Counted from the first letter of the stretch, positions 36,315 through 45,030 are shown. The stretch is DNA of 64,000 nt from Lewinella sp. W8 (GCF_004375085.3 NZ_SNAQ03000003.1:371711-435710); one strand, 5' to 3'. Numbers and translations: made by a program. The notes: a model not told the origin generated them from the sequence alone.

Positions 36315-36337
36315 GGCCAATTACCTACGACGGGAAA

Positions 36338-36371
36338 GACACCGGAGCCGCCAACGTGCGGTTCCGGTGTC
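36338..36371 (+). terminator. Hairpin after glycogen phosphorylase
   Basis: Stem gacaccggagccgc / gcggttccggtgtc with one mismatch and a short loop. It is followed by a weak T-tract (cgttttg). Confidence 0.65.
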
Positions 36372-36404
36372 CTCGTTTTGGGTAATCGGCCCGGGATCAA
36401 TGGT

Positions 36405-36412
36405 TATCTTTG
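36405..36412 (+). promoter_or_regulatory. Candidate -7 promoter element for miaE
   Basis: TATCTTTG fits TAnnTTTG exactly. A TTTTG at 36376-36380 may be the -33 element, though the spacer is somewhat long. The miaE start follows 22 bp downstream. Confidence 0.5.
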
Positions 36413-36433
36413 CGTCACCAAACGAAAACAATT

Positions 36434-37039
36434 ATGGAAACTCCGGCTACCGTCCAGATGCTCAACCTTCAACTCCCCACGGACCCCCGCTGGGTAAATT
36501 TGGCGGAAATGGACCTGGGAGAAATTCTCACGGATCACGCCTACTGCGAGCAAAAGGCGGCGACCAGCTGCATTTCCCTGGTGCAGGGCTATCCGGATTA
36601 TCCCGAACTGGTGCGGGAAGTTGCCCCGATCGTTACGGAAGAATGGGGGCATTTCCGGGCCGTGCTGGCTGAGTTGGACAAACGTGGGCTGGAACTCGGA
36701 CGGCAGCGCAAGGACGAATACGTCAATGGGCTGATGAAATTTCTCCAGAAGGGTGGCGGCCGGGAACGAGCCCTGCTGGAAAAACTACTGCTCTGCGCAC
36801 TGATTGAAGCCCGTAGCTGTGAACGCTTCCGCCTGCTGAGCCTCTACTGTGCCGACGAAGACCTCCGGCAGTTCTACCATAAGTTCATGGTGGCCGAGGC
36901 CGGCCATTACGTCCTCTTCATCGAACTGGCCCGGAAGTATTTTGATCGGGAGAAAGTAGACGCGCGCTGGAAAGAATTTCTGGCCTACGAGGCGGAGCTA
37001 CTGCAAAATTTGGAAGTCCGCGGAGACCGGATGCACTAG
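36434..37039 (+). CDS. miaE: tRNA-(ms2io6A)-hydroxylase
   Basis: 201 residues from ATG 36434. MiaE is a ferritin-fold di-iron monooxygenase that hydroxylates the isopentenyl group of 2-methylthio-N6-isopentenyladenosine at position 37 of tRNA. Visible are the four-helix iron ligands in D-H-A-Y-C-E-Q-K-A-A, T-E-E-W-G-H-F, L-I-E-A-R-S-C-E-R-F and A-E-A-G-H-Y. The length equals the family norm. A few residues upstream (from 36410) are also in frame but precede the promoter-proximal ATG without support. Confidence 0.92.
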   Translation: METPATVQMLNLQLPTDPRWVNLAEMDLGEILTDHAYCEQKAATSCISLVQGYPDYPELVREVAPIVTEEWGHFRAVLAELDKRGLELGRQRKDEYVNGLMKFLQKGGGRERALLEKLLLCALIEARSCERFRLLSLYCADEDLRQFYHKFMVAEAGHYVLFIELARKYFDREKVDARWKEFLAYEAELLQNLEVRGDRMH

Positions 37040-37322
37040 TTTTTTTACGATCCGCAAACGGATAAGTGATCAAATCTTAGGTTCAAGAACGAAAAGTAAT
37101 TCCAGCTTAAATAATTGATGCACAATTATTTAAGCCAACCCTTTTCGTGTACCTTATCACGATCATCACAAATTTGAATTACTGTCTCCAAGCAAATTTT
37201 TACTTCAGGACGTTTCTTTGCCAACCAGCAGTGCGAAAGCCTGCCTTTGTTTTGATTTTATTCGCTCCACTCGTCTTTTCCAGTATTCCCTAACCTTAAC
37301 ATCAATCCTGAAGTAAAACCAT

Positions 37323-38759
37323 ATGCAACGAATTACAGTAGCCAAGGGAGACGGTATCGGTCCGGAAATCATGGACGCCGCCCTTCGGGTCATGAAAGCC
37401 GCCAACGCCCGCATCGAGTGGGACGAAATTGAAATCGGGGAGCAAGTCTACCTTTCGGGAAACTCCAGTGGGATCAGCGCTGATAGCTGGAAAAAGATTC
37501 GCGAGAACAAAATCTTCTTCAAGGCTCCCATCACGACCCCGAGGGGTGGTGGCTACAAGAGCCTCAACGTAACCCTACGCAAGACCCTGGGGCTGTACGC
37601 CAACATCCGCCCCTGTAAGAGCTTTTCGCCCTTCATCGCCACCAAGCATCCGGAAATGGACGTGGTGGTGATCCGCGAAAACGAAGAGGACCTCTACGCG
37701 GGCATCGAGCACCGGCAGACCGACGAGGTGGTCCAGTGCCTCAAACTGATTACCCGTCCGGGTTGTGAAAAGATCATCCGCTACGCCTTTGAGTACGCCC
37801 GACTGTATCGGCGCAAGAAGGTGAGTTGCTTCGTGAAGGACAACATCATGAAGCATACCGACGGCTTGTTTCACGAAGTCTTCAAGGAGATCGCCGCGGA
37901 GTACCCAGACATCGAATCCGACAACTGGATCATTGACATCGGCGCCGCGCGTCTGGCCGATACTCCGGAAATCTTTGACGTCATCGTTACGCCCAATCTT
38001 TACGGCGACATCATTTCCGACATCACGGCGCAAATCTCCGGGTCGGTTGGTCTGGCGGGCACGGCCAACATCGGCGCCAGCTGCGCCATGTTTGAGGCCA
38101 TCCACGGCTCGGCGCCTCCCATTGCCGGGCAAAACGTCGCCAACCCCTCCGGACTGATTCGTGCGGGCGTGATGATGCTGCACCACATCGGTCAGCAGGA
38201 CGTGGCGGAAACCATCAAAAATGCCTGGTCTTGCGTCATTGAAGAAGGCATTCACACGGAGGATATCTACCGGGAAGGCGTCAGTAAGCAGCTCGTAGGC
38301 ACCCGGGAGTTTGCCGATGCCATCATCGAGCGCCTGGGCCGCAAGCCCCGGCAGCTCAAGGTAACCGAGTACGTGAAGGGCGTGACGATGAACATCCCCG
38401 ACTACCAGCGCCGCAAGCGGGCCGATAAGCGCCTGCAGGGCGTGGACATCTTCGTCGACTGGGAAGGCTCCAATCCCGATGAACTGGCCGAAAAACTGCA
38501 GCGGCTCGACGGAAAGATCAAGCTGTCCATGATCACCAATCGCGGGGTCAAGGTATGGCCCCACGGGTTTGAGGAAACCTTCTGTACGGACCACTGGCGC
38601 TGTCGCTACGAAGTCCTGGAAGGGGAAGAATCCGTGGCCAACAACTGCATCCCGGAGTTACTCGCCCAGGCCGTGGAGGAGAAAATCGACGTCATCAAAA
38701 CGGAGAACCTCTACACCTTCGACGGCAACCGCGGCTATTCCCTCGGACAGGGACAATAG
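37323..38759 (+). CDS. icd: Isocitrate dehydrogenase, long (Thermus-like) form
   Basis: 478 residues. It oxidatively decarboxylates isocitrate to 2-oxoglutarate in the citric acid cycle. Seen: G-D-G-I-G-P-E-I near the N-terminus; the L-N-V-T-L-R-K-T-L-G-L-Y-A-N-I-R-P-C substrate block (about 80-98); V-I-R-E-N-E-E-D-L-Y-A-G-I-E-H; and D-I-I-S-D-I-T-A-Q-I-S-G-S-V-G with metal-binding aspartates. After about residue 340 comes a ~140-residue C-terminal extension (D-I-F-V-D-W-E-G-S) characteristic of the long form. Cofactor (NAD or NADP) was not decided. A terminator follows. Confidence 0.93.
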   Translation: MQRITVAKGDGIGPEIMDAALRVMKAANARIEWDEIEIGEQVYLSGNSSGISADSWKKIRENKIFFKAPITTPRGGGYKSLNVTLRKTLGLYANIRPCKSFSPFIATKHPEMDVVVIRENEEDLYAGIEHRQTDEVVQCLKLITRPGCEKIIRYAFEYARLYRRKKVSCFVKDNIMKHTDGLFHEVFKEIAAEYPDIESDNWIIDIGAARLADTPEIFDVIVTPNLYGDIISDITAQISGSVGLAGTANIGASCAMFEAIHGSAPPIAGQNVANPSGLIRAGVMMLHHIGQQDVAETIKNAWSCVIEEGIHTEDIYREGVSKQLVGTREFADAIIERLGRKPRQLKVTEYVKGVTMNIPDYQRRKRADKRLQGVDIFVDWEGSNPDELAEKLQRLDGKIKLSMITNRGVKVWPHGFEETFCTDHWRCRYEVLEGEESVANNCIPELLAQAVEEKIDVIKTENLYTFDGNRGYSLGQGQ

Positions 38760-38768
38760 CGCACCGCA

Positions 38769-38809
38769 CCCTGAAGAATGGCCGCCGGACCGGTGGTCAT
38801 TCTTCAGGG
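38769..38809 (+). terminator. Terminator hairpin after isocitrate dehydrogenase
   Basis: A long stem ccctgaagaatg / cattcttcaggg continues through gCC..GGt to a small loop; it is followed by ATTTTA. Confidence 0.75.
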
Positions 38810-38817
38810 ATTTTACC

Positions 38818-38852
38818 GGCGATCCCGAGATTAGTGTATTATCGGGATCGCC
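38818..38852. repeat. Second hairpin next to the repeat pair
   Basis: Eleven-base arms GGCGATCCCGA / TCGGGATCGCC with a 13-base loop, immediately before repeat copy 6. The arm TCGGGATCG recurs before copy 1 (3720) and, with one change, before copy 3. Confidence 0.65.
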
Positions 38853-38864
38853 AATTTAAGATCA

Positions 38865-39003
38865 GGGCGCTGGCGCGCAGGTGCCGTGAATCAGGATTTA
38901 GGCGTAAGGATCTAGGATTAACTAAATCCTTGGTACTAAACCCTGAACAATTGCGGGCAAAATCCTACAGCCCAATCAACCCGGCACCTGCGCCTTGTCG
39001 CCC
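38865..39003. repeat. Inverted pair of dispersed repeats (copies 6 and 7)
   Basis: Plus-strand gggcgctggcgcgcaggtgcc (38865-38885) and minus-strand copy ggcacctgcgccttgtcgccc (38983-39003) face each other across 97 bp between convergent genes. The arrangement looks like a REPIN (two REPs in inverse orientation). Confidence 0.7.
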
Positions 39004-39020
39004 AAATTGTTTTGGTGATC

Positions 39021-39920
39021 TTATTTCCCCTCTAGCTTCATCAGGTAACGCAGGATTCCGGTTACGCTCATGTAGGGAGGATTCGCGGCGCGGTAGGCCG
39101 CAATGCCGTCCTCCGTCAAACCCGCCGCCCGCAATTCATCCTCAACGAACTGGGTAAATGCGGGCATGACTTCCCCCGCCTTCTGGCCGGGACGCACGTG
39201 GTTCACCACCCACTCCACGTAGGCTTCTAACCTTCGCTGAAGATCCTCCAGGTGGGAATTGTCCGCCGGAATAGCCCCGTAGTGGGTAAGGTAGAAAGTT
39301 GTTGCAGAAAGAGATTTCAGGCGCTCGATGGAGACCTTCCAGGCAGCCAGGTCAATATCGGGTGGCGGCAGTGGAGGCACCACCGGACCATTCATGATCT
39401 TGACGCCCCCCACGTCTCCGGTAAATACCTGACCACCCAACTGCCAGGCAATGTGATGGCTGGCGTGACCGGGCGTATGGTGGGCGATCCAATCGTTTCC
39501 GCCAATGCTTAACGTCCTGAAATCCGCTACCGCTTCGATCCGCTGTGGATCAATTCGTTCCATTTTCCCCCACAGGCTTTCCATTTCATCACCGTAAATC
39601 CTACGGGCAGAATCATACAGGCGCGTTGGATCGATCATGTGCTTCAGTCCCACCGGGTGCACCCAGACCTTTACGCCCCGGCCGGCCCACCACCAGGCGG
39701 CCCCCGCGTGGTCAAAATGGATGTGGGTCAGCAAGAGCGTATGGACGTCCTCGGGCGAAAAACCCAATGCATCCAGTCCGGCCAACAGATGGTCGTGGGT
39801 GGAAAAAGGGCCGCATTCTACGAGGGTAATGCCGTCTTCGTCCGCAACGGCGTAGGCGGCAATGGCTTCCCGAGCGCCGAGGAAATTCAGATCAATGGTG
39901 TGAACGGTTGGTTGGGACAT
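39021..39920 (-). CDS. MBL-fold metallo-hydrolase
   Basis: 299 residues of the metallo-beta-lactamase fold. The zinc signature H-I-H-F-D-H is at 66-71 (T-L-L-L-T-H-I-H-F-D-H-A-G), followed by H-T-P-G-H-A-S-H-H-I, T-G-D-V-G-G and the last ligand in L-T-H-Y-G. No signal peptide. The C-terminus is an extra helical part, as in glyoxalase II-like and MBL enzymes of broad substrate range. It starts 15 bp after tmk and closes a five-gene directon. The thioester or ester substrate is not known. Confidence 0.85.
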   Translation of the reverse strand: MSQPTVHTIDLNFLGAREAIAAYAVADEDGITLVECGPFSTHDHLLAGLDALGFSPEDVHTLLLTHIHFDHAGAAWWWAGRGVKVWVHPVGLKHMIDPTRLYDSARRIYGDEMESLWGKMERIDPQRIEAVADFRTLSIGGNDWIAHHTPGHASHHIAWQLGGQVFTGDVGGVKIMNGPVVPPLPPPDIDLAAWKVSIERLKSLSATTFYLTHYGAIPADNSHLEDLQRRLEAYVEWVVNHVRPGQKAGEVMPAFTQFVEDELRAAGLTEDGIAAYRAANPPYMSVTGILRYLMKLEGK

Positions 39921-39935
39921 AGCTGAAGCGAATTA

Positions 39936-40559
39936 CTATTCAAGGGCATCCACCAGGCCAAGGATTTCCTCCGCAATGATCACCGGATTCCGTGAGGCAT
40001 TGAGAATATGGATGTTTTCCCCGTCCCCAAACTGCGCGTAGGCTTCCAGAAAGCCTTCCCGGACTTTGGTGAGTTTCTCCTGGGTTTCAAAGAGTTCTTT
40101 TTCGGTCCCCCTACCCTCAATGCGTTTCAGGCTCTCTGCGGGTGTCAGGTCCAGATGGATCGTCAGGTCTGCGGGCAGGGTACTCTTTGCGTGAAAATTA
40201 AAGGCGGCAATCATGCGGGGGTCGACAAATTCCCCCTGGTAGGCGAAGCTGCTGAAATAATAGCGGCTGGCGATCACGTGACACCCCTGGGTCAGTTGGT
40301 AAAGGATACCCTCGGTGGGGTGATGCAGGTGTTCCATCCGGTCGGCGGCGTACAGGGCGGCCAGGGCCCGCGGATCCATCCGGGTCTGTCCGCGTAGGAC
40401 GTCCCGGATCAAGCGACCCACCGGTAACTCCGTGGGCTCCGCGGTCAGGTAGCACTTTTCTCCCCGGGCCTGCAGGGCATCCTGGAGCATCTCGATCTGG
40501 GTGGATTTTCCGCTGCCATCGAGTCCCTCGATAACAATAAATCTTGGCGTGTAGATAAT
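39936..40559 (-). CDS. tmk: Thymidylate kinase, non-canonical start
   Basis: Phosphorylates dTMP to dTDP with ATP. The frame read from ATT 40559 gives 207 residues, the family length. It begins I-I-Y-T-P-R-F-I-V-I-E-G-L-D-G-S-G-K-S-T with the P-loop, then the D-R-Y-like S-R-Y-Y-F-S-S-F-A-Y-Q-G motif and the lid region with G-R-G-T-E-K-E-L-F-E. The first ATG in frame (40490) would delete the P-loop. Between the upstream stop (40590-40592) and the P-loop I find no ATG, GTG or TTG in frame, so ATT 40559 or ATC 40556 appears to initiate. Translational coupling to the upstream gene is possible. Confidence 0.85.
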   Translation of the reverse strand: MIYTPRFIVIEGLDGSGKSTQIEMLQDALQARGEKCYLTAEPTELPVGRLIRDVLRGQTRMDPRALAALYAADRMEHLHHPTEGILYQLTQGCHVIASRYYFSSFAYQGEFVDPRMIAAFNFHAKSTLPADLTIHLDLTPAESLKRIEGRGTEKELFETQEKLTKVREGFLEAYAQFGDGENIHILNASRNPVIIAEEILGLVDALE

Positions 40560-40589
40560 CGTTGCGTTTGGGGGTGAAAGTCCGGAAAG

Positions 40590-42992
40590 CTATTCTTCTT
40601 CCGGAGCAAATTTGTCTCTCCCGCTCCGGTCCACGACGGTGGAGCTGGCCTGCTGGGTACCCTGGATGACCATATCCATCACGTTTACGTGGGGGGGCTG
40701 GGAAATCATGAAATGCAGGGCCTCGGCCACGTCACGGGAACGTAGCGGCTGAAAATCTTCGTAAATCTTTGCCCGCTCGGAGTCTCCGTCAAATCTCACG
40801 ACCGCAAACTCCGTTTCTTCCACGTGTGCCGGGCAGATTTGTCCGACCCGAATGCCGTGCTTGACCAGGTCCAGCCGCATGGCGTAGGTAAGCGCGTCCA
40901 CCGCATGTTTGGTGGCGCAGTATACATTACCGTTGGGGTAAACCTCCTTCCCGGCCGTGCTGGCAACGTTGATGATCATCCCCTTTCCGCGGGCCACCAT
41001 ACCGGGGCTTACTTCGCGGGTCAGGTACAGCAGCCCCTTCAGGTTGACGTCAATCATTTCTTCCCAGTGCTCGTAGTTTCCCGTATGGATGGGGTCAAAG
41101 CCCTTGGCCTTTCCGGCGTTGTTGATCAGAATGTCAATGTCTTGCCAGTCCTCGGGCAAATCGGCCACGGCCGTCTTTATGGCCTCACGATTGCGTACGT
41201 CCAGCTGGAGTAAATGCATATCCGTGCCCTCGGCTTCCGTCAGTTCCTGCTGCAGTTCTTCCAGTCGGTCCATCCTTCTGCCCAGGGCGATGATCCGGTA
41301 ACCGTCGGCCGCCAATCGCCGGGCGGTAGCCCGGCCGATACCACTGGTGGCACCACTAATGAGCACCGTGATCCCGTCACCGGGTCCCGGCTGGGCCTGG
41401 GCGGCCAGTTCTTCTTCCTGCCGCTCCAGAAGGGCGGATTCAAGTTGAGCAATATTTTCTTTCAGCGCCGCGAGGGCGTCAAGTTTACCAGCTGCACTGG
41501 AAATTTCCATAGGCGTTGCAAAAAATGCCCGCTGATTGGCGGGGGTATGATAAGTTGAATCGAGCGAACAGGCTAAGCGATAATATTTGCGGGCCTCGTC
41601 ATACTCCTGCAGGTCGAAAAGCAAGACCGCAAGCTCATAATGAGCGGGTGCGTGACCGGGGGTAAGTTTAATGGCCTGCCGAAACTGCTTGACGGCCTTC
41701 TTCCGCCGATTGACCGGCCCCGCCAGCAGCTTCGCATACTGATAGTGAGCGTCTCCATTGACCTCCTCTTCCTTCACCGCCCGGCGGAGGTAAGCCGCCG
41801 CATCCAGGTACTCTTCGGGAAAATGGTCCGCCAGCAACACCCCGAGCCGGTAATTGAGGTCGGGGTAATGGGCCACCACGTCGCTCAATTGCTCCCAGTG
41901 ATCACGGGTCCGTTGACGGTTTCCGAGGCTTTCGTGAAGTTCGCCACTAAGGAAGAGGGCATCGGGGTAGTCGGGACTACGGTCCAGAATCTTTTCCGTT
42001 TCGAGCAGAGCATCCTCGGCGGTTCCTCCCCCACTGGCCAGTAACAAGGCATAATTGTAGCGGAGTTGCAGATGATCCGGATTGGAGGCAAGTCCAGCGG
42101 CGAGCAAATCCGCTCCCACCTCGAAATTTCCGGCATCCGCCATGGCCCAGGCCCGGGTAATCCACCCCTGGATTTCTTCTTCGGATGAGGTTACCGGTTC
42201 CTGATCGGATGATTCCGGCAAGGGTAAGGTCGTTGGCGGTTCTTCGGGAATCTTCTCTGGCACTACTTCCTCCACCATTGGCGGCAGCGTTGGCTCGGAA
42301 TCCTCTTCAATTGTTTCTTCTTCTACGGGCGGCACCTCCTTCGTCGGAGAAAGCATCTCCAAACCGGGGATTCCCGTCAAATCCACCGGAGGAGCTTCCT
42401 CCAGGGTTTTGTGCGTTTCCCAGGCCTCCAGATCATCGGCAAAAATGAACAACTGGTGGTAGTGATTACCGGAAAATTGTTGCTCGGACAAAGACCAACT
42501 GTCCTTGATTAAATGCAGCAATTCTTCCGCCTGGGTACTGGCTTCGCGAATTTTCCGCAGGTACGTTTGAAAGGATGAACCGGCGACCTCCGTCATGGCG
42601 TCGGCGTCTCTCCGCAGATCAATGTAGCGGTCTTGCCAGTGATTGACGTAGTGCATGACGTCCGATTGGTTGGCCAGACTCGTATTAATGGTTTCCACCT
42701 CCCCACTCTCTTCGTTAAGGCGATGGGCGGGGATGATCACGGGTAACACCTCCCGGTTGGCACCAAAGAGTTCGTGACCCCGGAGCATACAGTTTGGGTT
42801 CGTGAGAAAGTGATCACTGATGAGGACCACCATTGGCGGAGTGAATGACTTGGTAAGTTCCGCCAGAATGGGACCTTCGTTGGCTCTGCCCACCGCAAAG
42901 TGTTCGAAGGATACGGTATCGGCCAGGTCACCGGCAATCCGGTGTGCGGTAGATTGGTCATCACTGCTGTAGGCAAGGCCGATGGAAAGCAT
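40590..42992 (-). CDS. TIR-TPR-SDR fusion protein
   Basis: One uninterrupted 800-residue frame from ATG 42992 (M-L-S-I-G-L-A-Y-S-S-D-D). Residues 1-125 are TIR-like: the box-1 Y-S-S-D-D, P-M-V-V-L-I-S-D-H-F-L then C-M-L-R-G-H-E-L-F, with Glu74 a possible catalytic residue, though Cys-Glu spacing is unusual. Residues 195-275 are a Pro/Glu-rich linker and 277-485 are TPR-like repeats. Residues 538-780 are an intact classical short-chain dehydrogenase: S-G-A-T-S-G-I-G (546-553), N-N-A-G (624-627), Ser678, Tyr691, Lys695. It likely binds NAD(P) at the C-terminus. A TTG start at 43052 is less likely. Function unknown. Confidence 0.8.
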   Translation of the reverse strand: MLSIGLAYSSDDQSTAHRIAGDLADTVSFEHFAVGRANEGPILAELTKSFTPPMVVLISDHFLTNPNCMLRGHELFGANREVLPVIIPAHRLNEESGEVETINTSLANQSDVMHYVNHWQDRYIDLRRDADAMTEVAGSSFQTYLRKIREASTQAEELLHLIKDSWSLSEQQFSGNHYHQLFIFADDLEAWETHKTLEEAPPVDLTGIPGLEMLSPTKEVPPVEEETIEEDSEPTLPPMVEEVVPEKIPEEPPTTLPLPESSDQEPVTSSEEEIQGWITRAWAMADAGNFEVGADLLAAGLASNPDHLQLRYNYALLLASGGGTAEDALLETEKILDRSPDYPDALFLSGELHESLGNRQRTRDHWEQLSDVVAHYPDLNYRLGVLLADHFPEEYLDAAAYLRRAVKEEEVNGDAHYQYAKLLAGPVNRRKKAVKQFRQAIKLTPGHAPAHYELAVLLFDLQEYDEARKYYRLACSLDSTYHTPANQRAFFATPMEISSAAGKLDALAALKENIAQLESALLERQEEELAAQAQPGPGDGITVLISGATSGIGRATARRLAADGYRIIALGRRMDRLEELQQELTEAEGTDMHLLQLDVRNREAIKTAVADLPEDWQDIDILINNAGKAKGFDPIHTGNYEHWEEMIDVNLKGLLYLTREVSPGMVARGKGMIINVASTAGKEVYPNGNVYCATKHAVDALTYAMRLDLVKHGIRVGQICPAHVEETEFAVVRFDGDSERAKIYEDFQPLRSRDVAEALHFMISQPPHVNVMDMVIQGTQQASSTVVDRSGRDKFAPEEE

Positions 42993-43048
42993 GGTTTTTA
43001 CAATTTCGGGATTAAGATCGGGGGTAAAGCTACGTGAAACCGACTGGA

Positions 43049-44017
43049 TCAAAAAGGCAATTTATCCACGTCTACGTTACCTCCGGTAAGAATAATGCCT
43101 ACTTCTTTCCTGGCGAAGGCTTCCGGATAGGCAAAAATCGCCGCCAGGGGAACGGCACAGCTGGGTTCGATGATGATCTTCATGCGTTCCCAGGTGTGCC
43201 GCATGGCCGTCACAATCTGTTCCTCCGTAACCGTAAAAATTTTGGGCACGTGTTCGTGGATGATGGAGAAAGTACATTCGCCGAGGTTGGTACGCAGTCC
43301 ATCCGCAACCGTACGATTGTCTACGTTATGTTCAATCTTCCCGCTGACCAGCGACCTGGCCGCATCGTCTACGTTCCGGGGCTCGGTACCCCAGGCCGTG
43401 GCACCGACGCTGAAGTACCGCGCCGCAAGCGCGGTACCGGACATCAGCCCCCCCCCGCCCACGGGGGCCAAAAGGATGTCCAACACGGGCTCCGTATCCT
43501 CGAGAAGTTCCATGGCCGCCGTGGCCTGACCGGCCACCACCCCATAATCATTGAAGGGGTGAATGAAGGCCGCCCCCGTCTCCTTCACGACTTCCTCCAA
43601 GGCTGCCTGTCGTTCCTCTGGAGTATTATTGCAGTAGGTGATCTCCGCTCCGTAGTCCAGCACTGCCGCCACCTTCACCTTCGGGGCATCGTGGGGCATC
43701 ACAATAAAGGCCGGCACTTCCAGTTGTTGGGCCATACAGGCAACGGCCTGGGCGTGGTTGCCGCTACTGTGAGTTGCCAGCCCCCTGGCCCGCACCTCCG
43801 TCGGCAGGCGCAGCGCCGCCGAAGCAGCTCCCCGCATTTTAAAGGCCCCGATGCGCTGGAAATTTTCGCATTTGAAGTGAAGGCGGGCCCCCGTCATCTC
43901 GTTAAGGCTACGATTGGTCAACACCGGCGTCCGGTGCACAAAGGGGTGAATGGCCTCGTGAGTTACGAGCAGATCGGTCTGATTAGGTGCTTGCTGCAGG
44001 GGTGGAAGGTTAATCAT
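43049..44017 (-). CDS. PLP-dependent threonine/serine dehydratase family enzyme
   Basis: 322 residues of fold-type II pyridoxal phosphate enzymes. Lys60 (I-G-A-F-K-M-R-G-A) holds PLP, S-S-G-N-H-A-Q-A-V-A binds the substrate carboxylate and P-V-G-G-G-G-L-M-S-G is the phosphate loop. The length lacks the regulatory ACT domain of biosynthetic IlvA, so it fits catabolic threonine/serine dehydratases or serine racemases. The product could be 2-oxobutyrate/pyruvate or D-serine; sequence alone does not decide. It sits 56 bp before the TIR-TPR-SDR gene and 30 bp after the alpha/beta hydrolase gene. Confidence 0.88.
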   Translation of the reverse strand: MINLPPLQQAPNQTDLLVTHEAIHPFVHRTPVLTNRSLNEMTGARLHFKCENFQRIGAFKMRGAASAALRLPTEVRARGLATHSSGNHAQAVACMAQQLEVPAFIVMPHDAPKVKVAAVLDYGAEITYCNNTPEERQAALEEVVKETGAAFIHPFNDYGVVAGQATAAMELLEDTEPVLDILLAPVGGGGLMSGTALAARYFSVGATAWGTEPRNVDDAARSLVSGKIEHNVDNRTVADGLRTNLGECTFSIIHEHVPKIFTVTEEQIVTAMRHTWERMKIIIEPSCAVPLAAIFAYPEAFARKEVGIILTGGNVDVDKLPF

Positions 44018-44047
44018 TTTTCGTTGGTTTCTTTTGGAAATAGAAGG

Positions 44048-44965
44048 CTAAAAGCCGTGCCAGCGCATCCACTGGAGGGCCAGGTCCAACCAGCCGGACA
44101 CCGGGCCGTCAAAGTGTTTGGCCGTGCCAAATCCGTGCCCTCCGGTAGAAAATACGTGCAGGCTCGCCGGCACCCTGTTTTCGTGAAGTGCCCGGTAATA
44201 TCGCAGGGAATTATCCGGCACCACCCCCTCGTCATCACTGGCGTGCGCCAAAAACGTAGGAGGAACCCCGGGATGAACCTGGCGTGGCAAGTTAAACCGA
44301 TCCCGCACGGCCGGATCGGGATGCTCACCAAGTAGAGACATCATTGATCCGCCGTGGGAAACCGGACTATCGTCCATACTCAACACCGCATAAATGGGCA
44401 GGCTGAGGTCGGGTCGGCTGGAAAAAGCTGCCGCCGGCGGAAAAGCAGTGCTGTCCGGAGCCAGGTGATGAACGGAGGCCGAGGCCGCCAGATGCCCTCC
44501 GGCCGAAAACCCCATAATGGCCACCCGGTCGCGGTCAATGCCCAGGGAATCGGCCATCAGCCTTATGGTCTGGATACCCCGCTGCGCATCACCCAGCGCA
44601 ACCGTATACTTGCAGGAATCCGTGTAGTACCGGGGAAGACGATGCTTAAGGACAAAAGCATGGATACCTTCTTGTGCCATCCGACGGGCGATGTCTTCAC
44701 CCTCAATATCCCAGGCTTCCACCACGTATCCGCCTCCGGGCACAATGAGGATTGCACTCCCCGAAGCAGATCGCGGAACGGGTTGATAATGATGGATTTC
44801 GGGCTCCGCCACGCGTCGGATCAGTCGCCCAATTGTATTGAGGTATACCGTGGAGTCCCTGAATCCCGACGGACAGGGTGCCCCTTCCGGAAAAAGGGGA
44901 ATCACGCGATCCTGAGCTGAGAGACAGGACACCAATCCGAAAAGGAAAAGAAAAAACAGCCGCAT
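44048..44965 (-). CDS. Secreted alpha/beta hydrolase (esterase-like)
   Basis: 305 residues with a signal peptide (F-L-F-G-L-V-S-C-L-S-A-Q, cleavage after A-Q). The esterase fold shows the H-G-G-G-like oxyanion part P-G-G-G-Y (76-80), nucleophile Ser154 in G-F-S-A-G-G, the acid in A-S-D-D-E-G-V-V and His in G-G-H-G-F-G. This is close to the acetyl xylan esterase/BD-FAE group of polysaccharide-active esterases. It probably acts in the periplasm on acylated sugars. It heads the minus-strand directon. Confidence 0.85.
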   Translation of the reverse strand: MRLFFLFLFGLVSCLSAQDRVIPLFPEGAPCPSGFRDSTVYLNTIGRLIRRVAEPEIHHYQPVPRSASGSAILIVPGGGYVVEAWDIEGEDIARRMAQEGIHAFVLKHRLPRYYTDSCKYTVALGDAQRGIQTIRLMADSLGIDRDRVAIMGFSAGGHLAASASVHHLAPDSTAFPPAAAFSSRPDLSLPIYAVLSMDDSPVSHGGSMMSLLGEHPDPAVRDRFNLPRQVHPGVPPTFLAHASDDEGVVPDNSLRYYRALHENRVPASLHVFSTGGHGFGTAKHFDGPVSGWLDLALQWMRWHGF

Positions 44966-45030
44966 GGATTAAAGGTAGTAAAGCCGGAAAAATAACCGAC
45001 CCGCTTATTGAAGCCTGCCCGAAATAACAC

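Noticed and set aside
34740..36320. 526-codon minus-strand ORF antisense to glycogen phosphorylase
   Set aside because: Covers a well-supported enzyme gene with PLP motif; the antisense frame shows no family features.
43052..43054. TTG start at 43052 for the TIR-TPR-SDR gene
   Set aside because: ATG 42992 starts exactly at the conserved TIR strand, whereas the longer reading overlaps the upstream gene's end.
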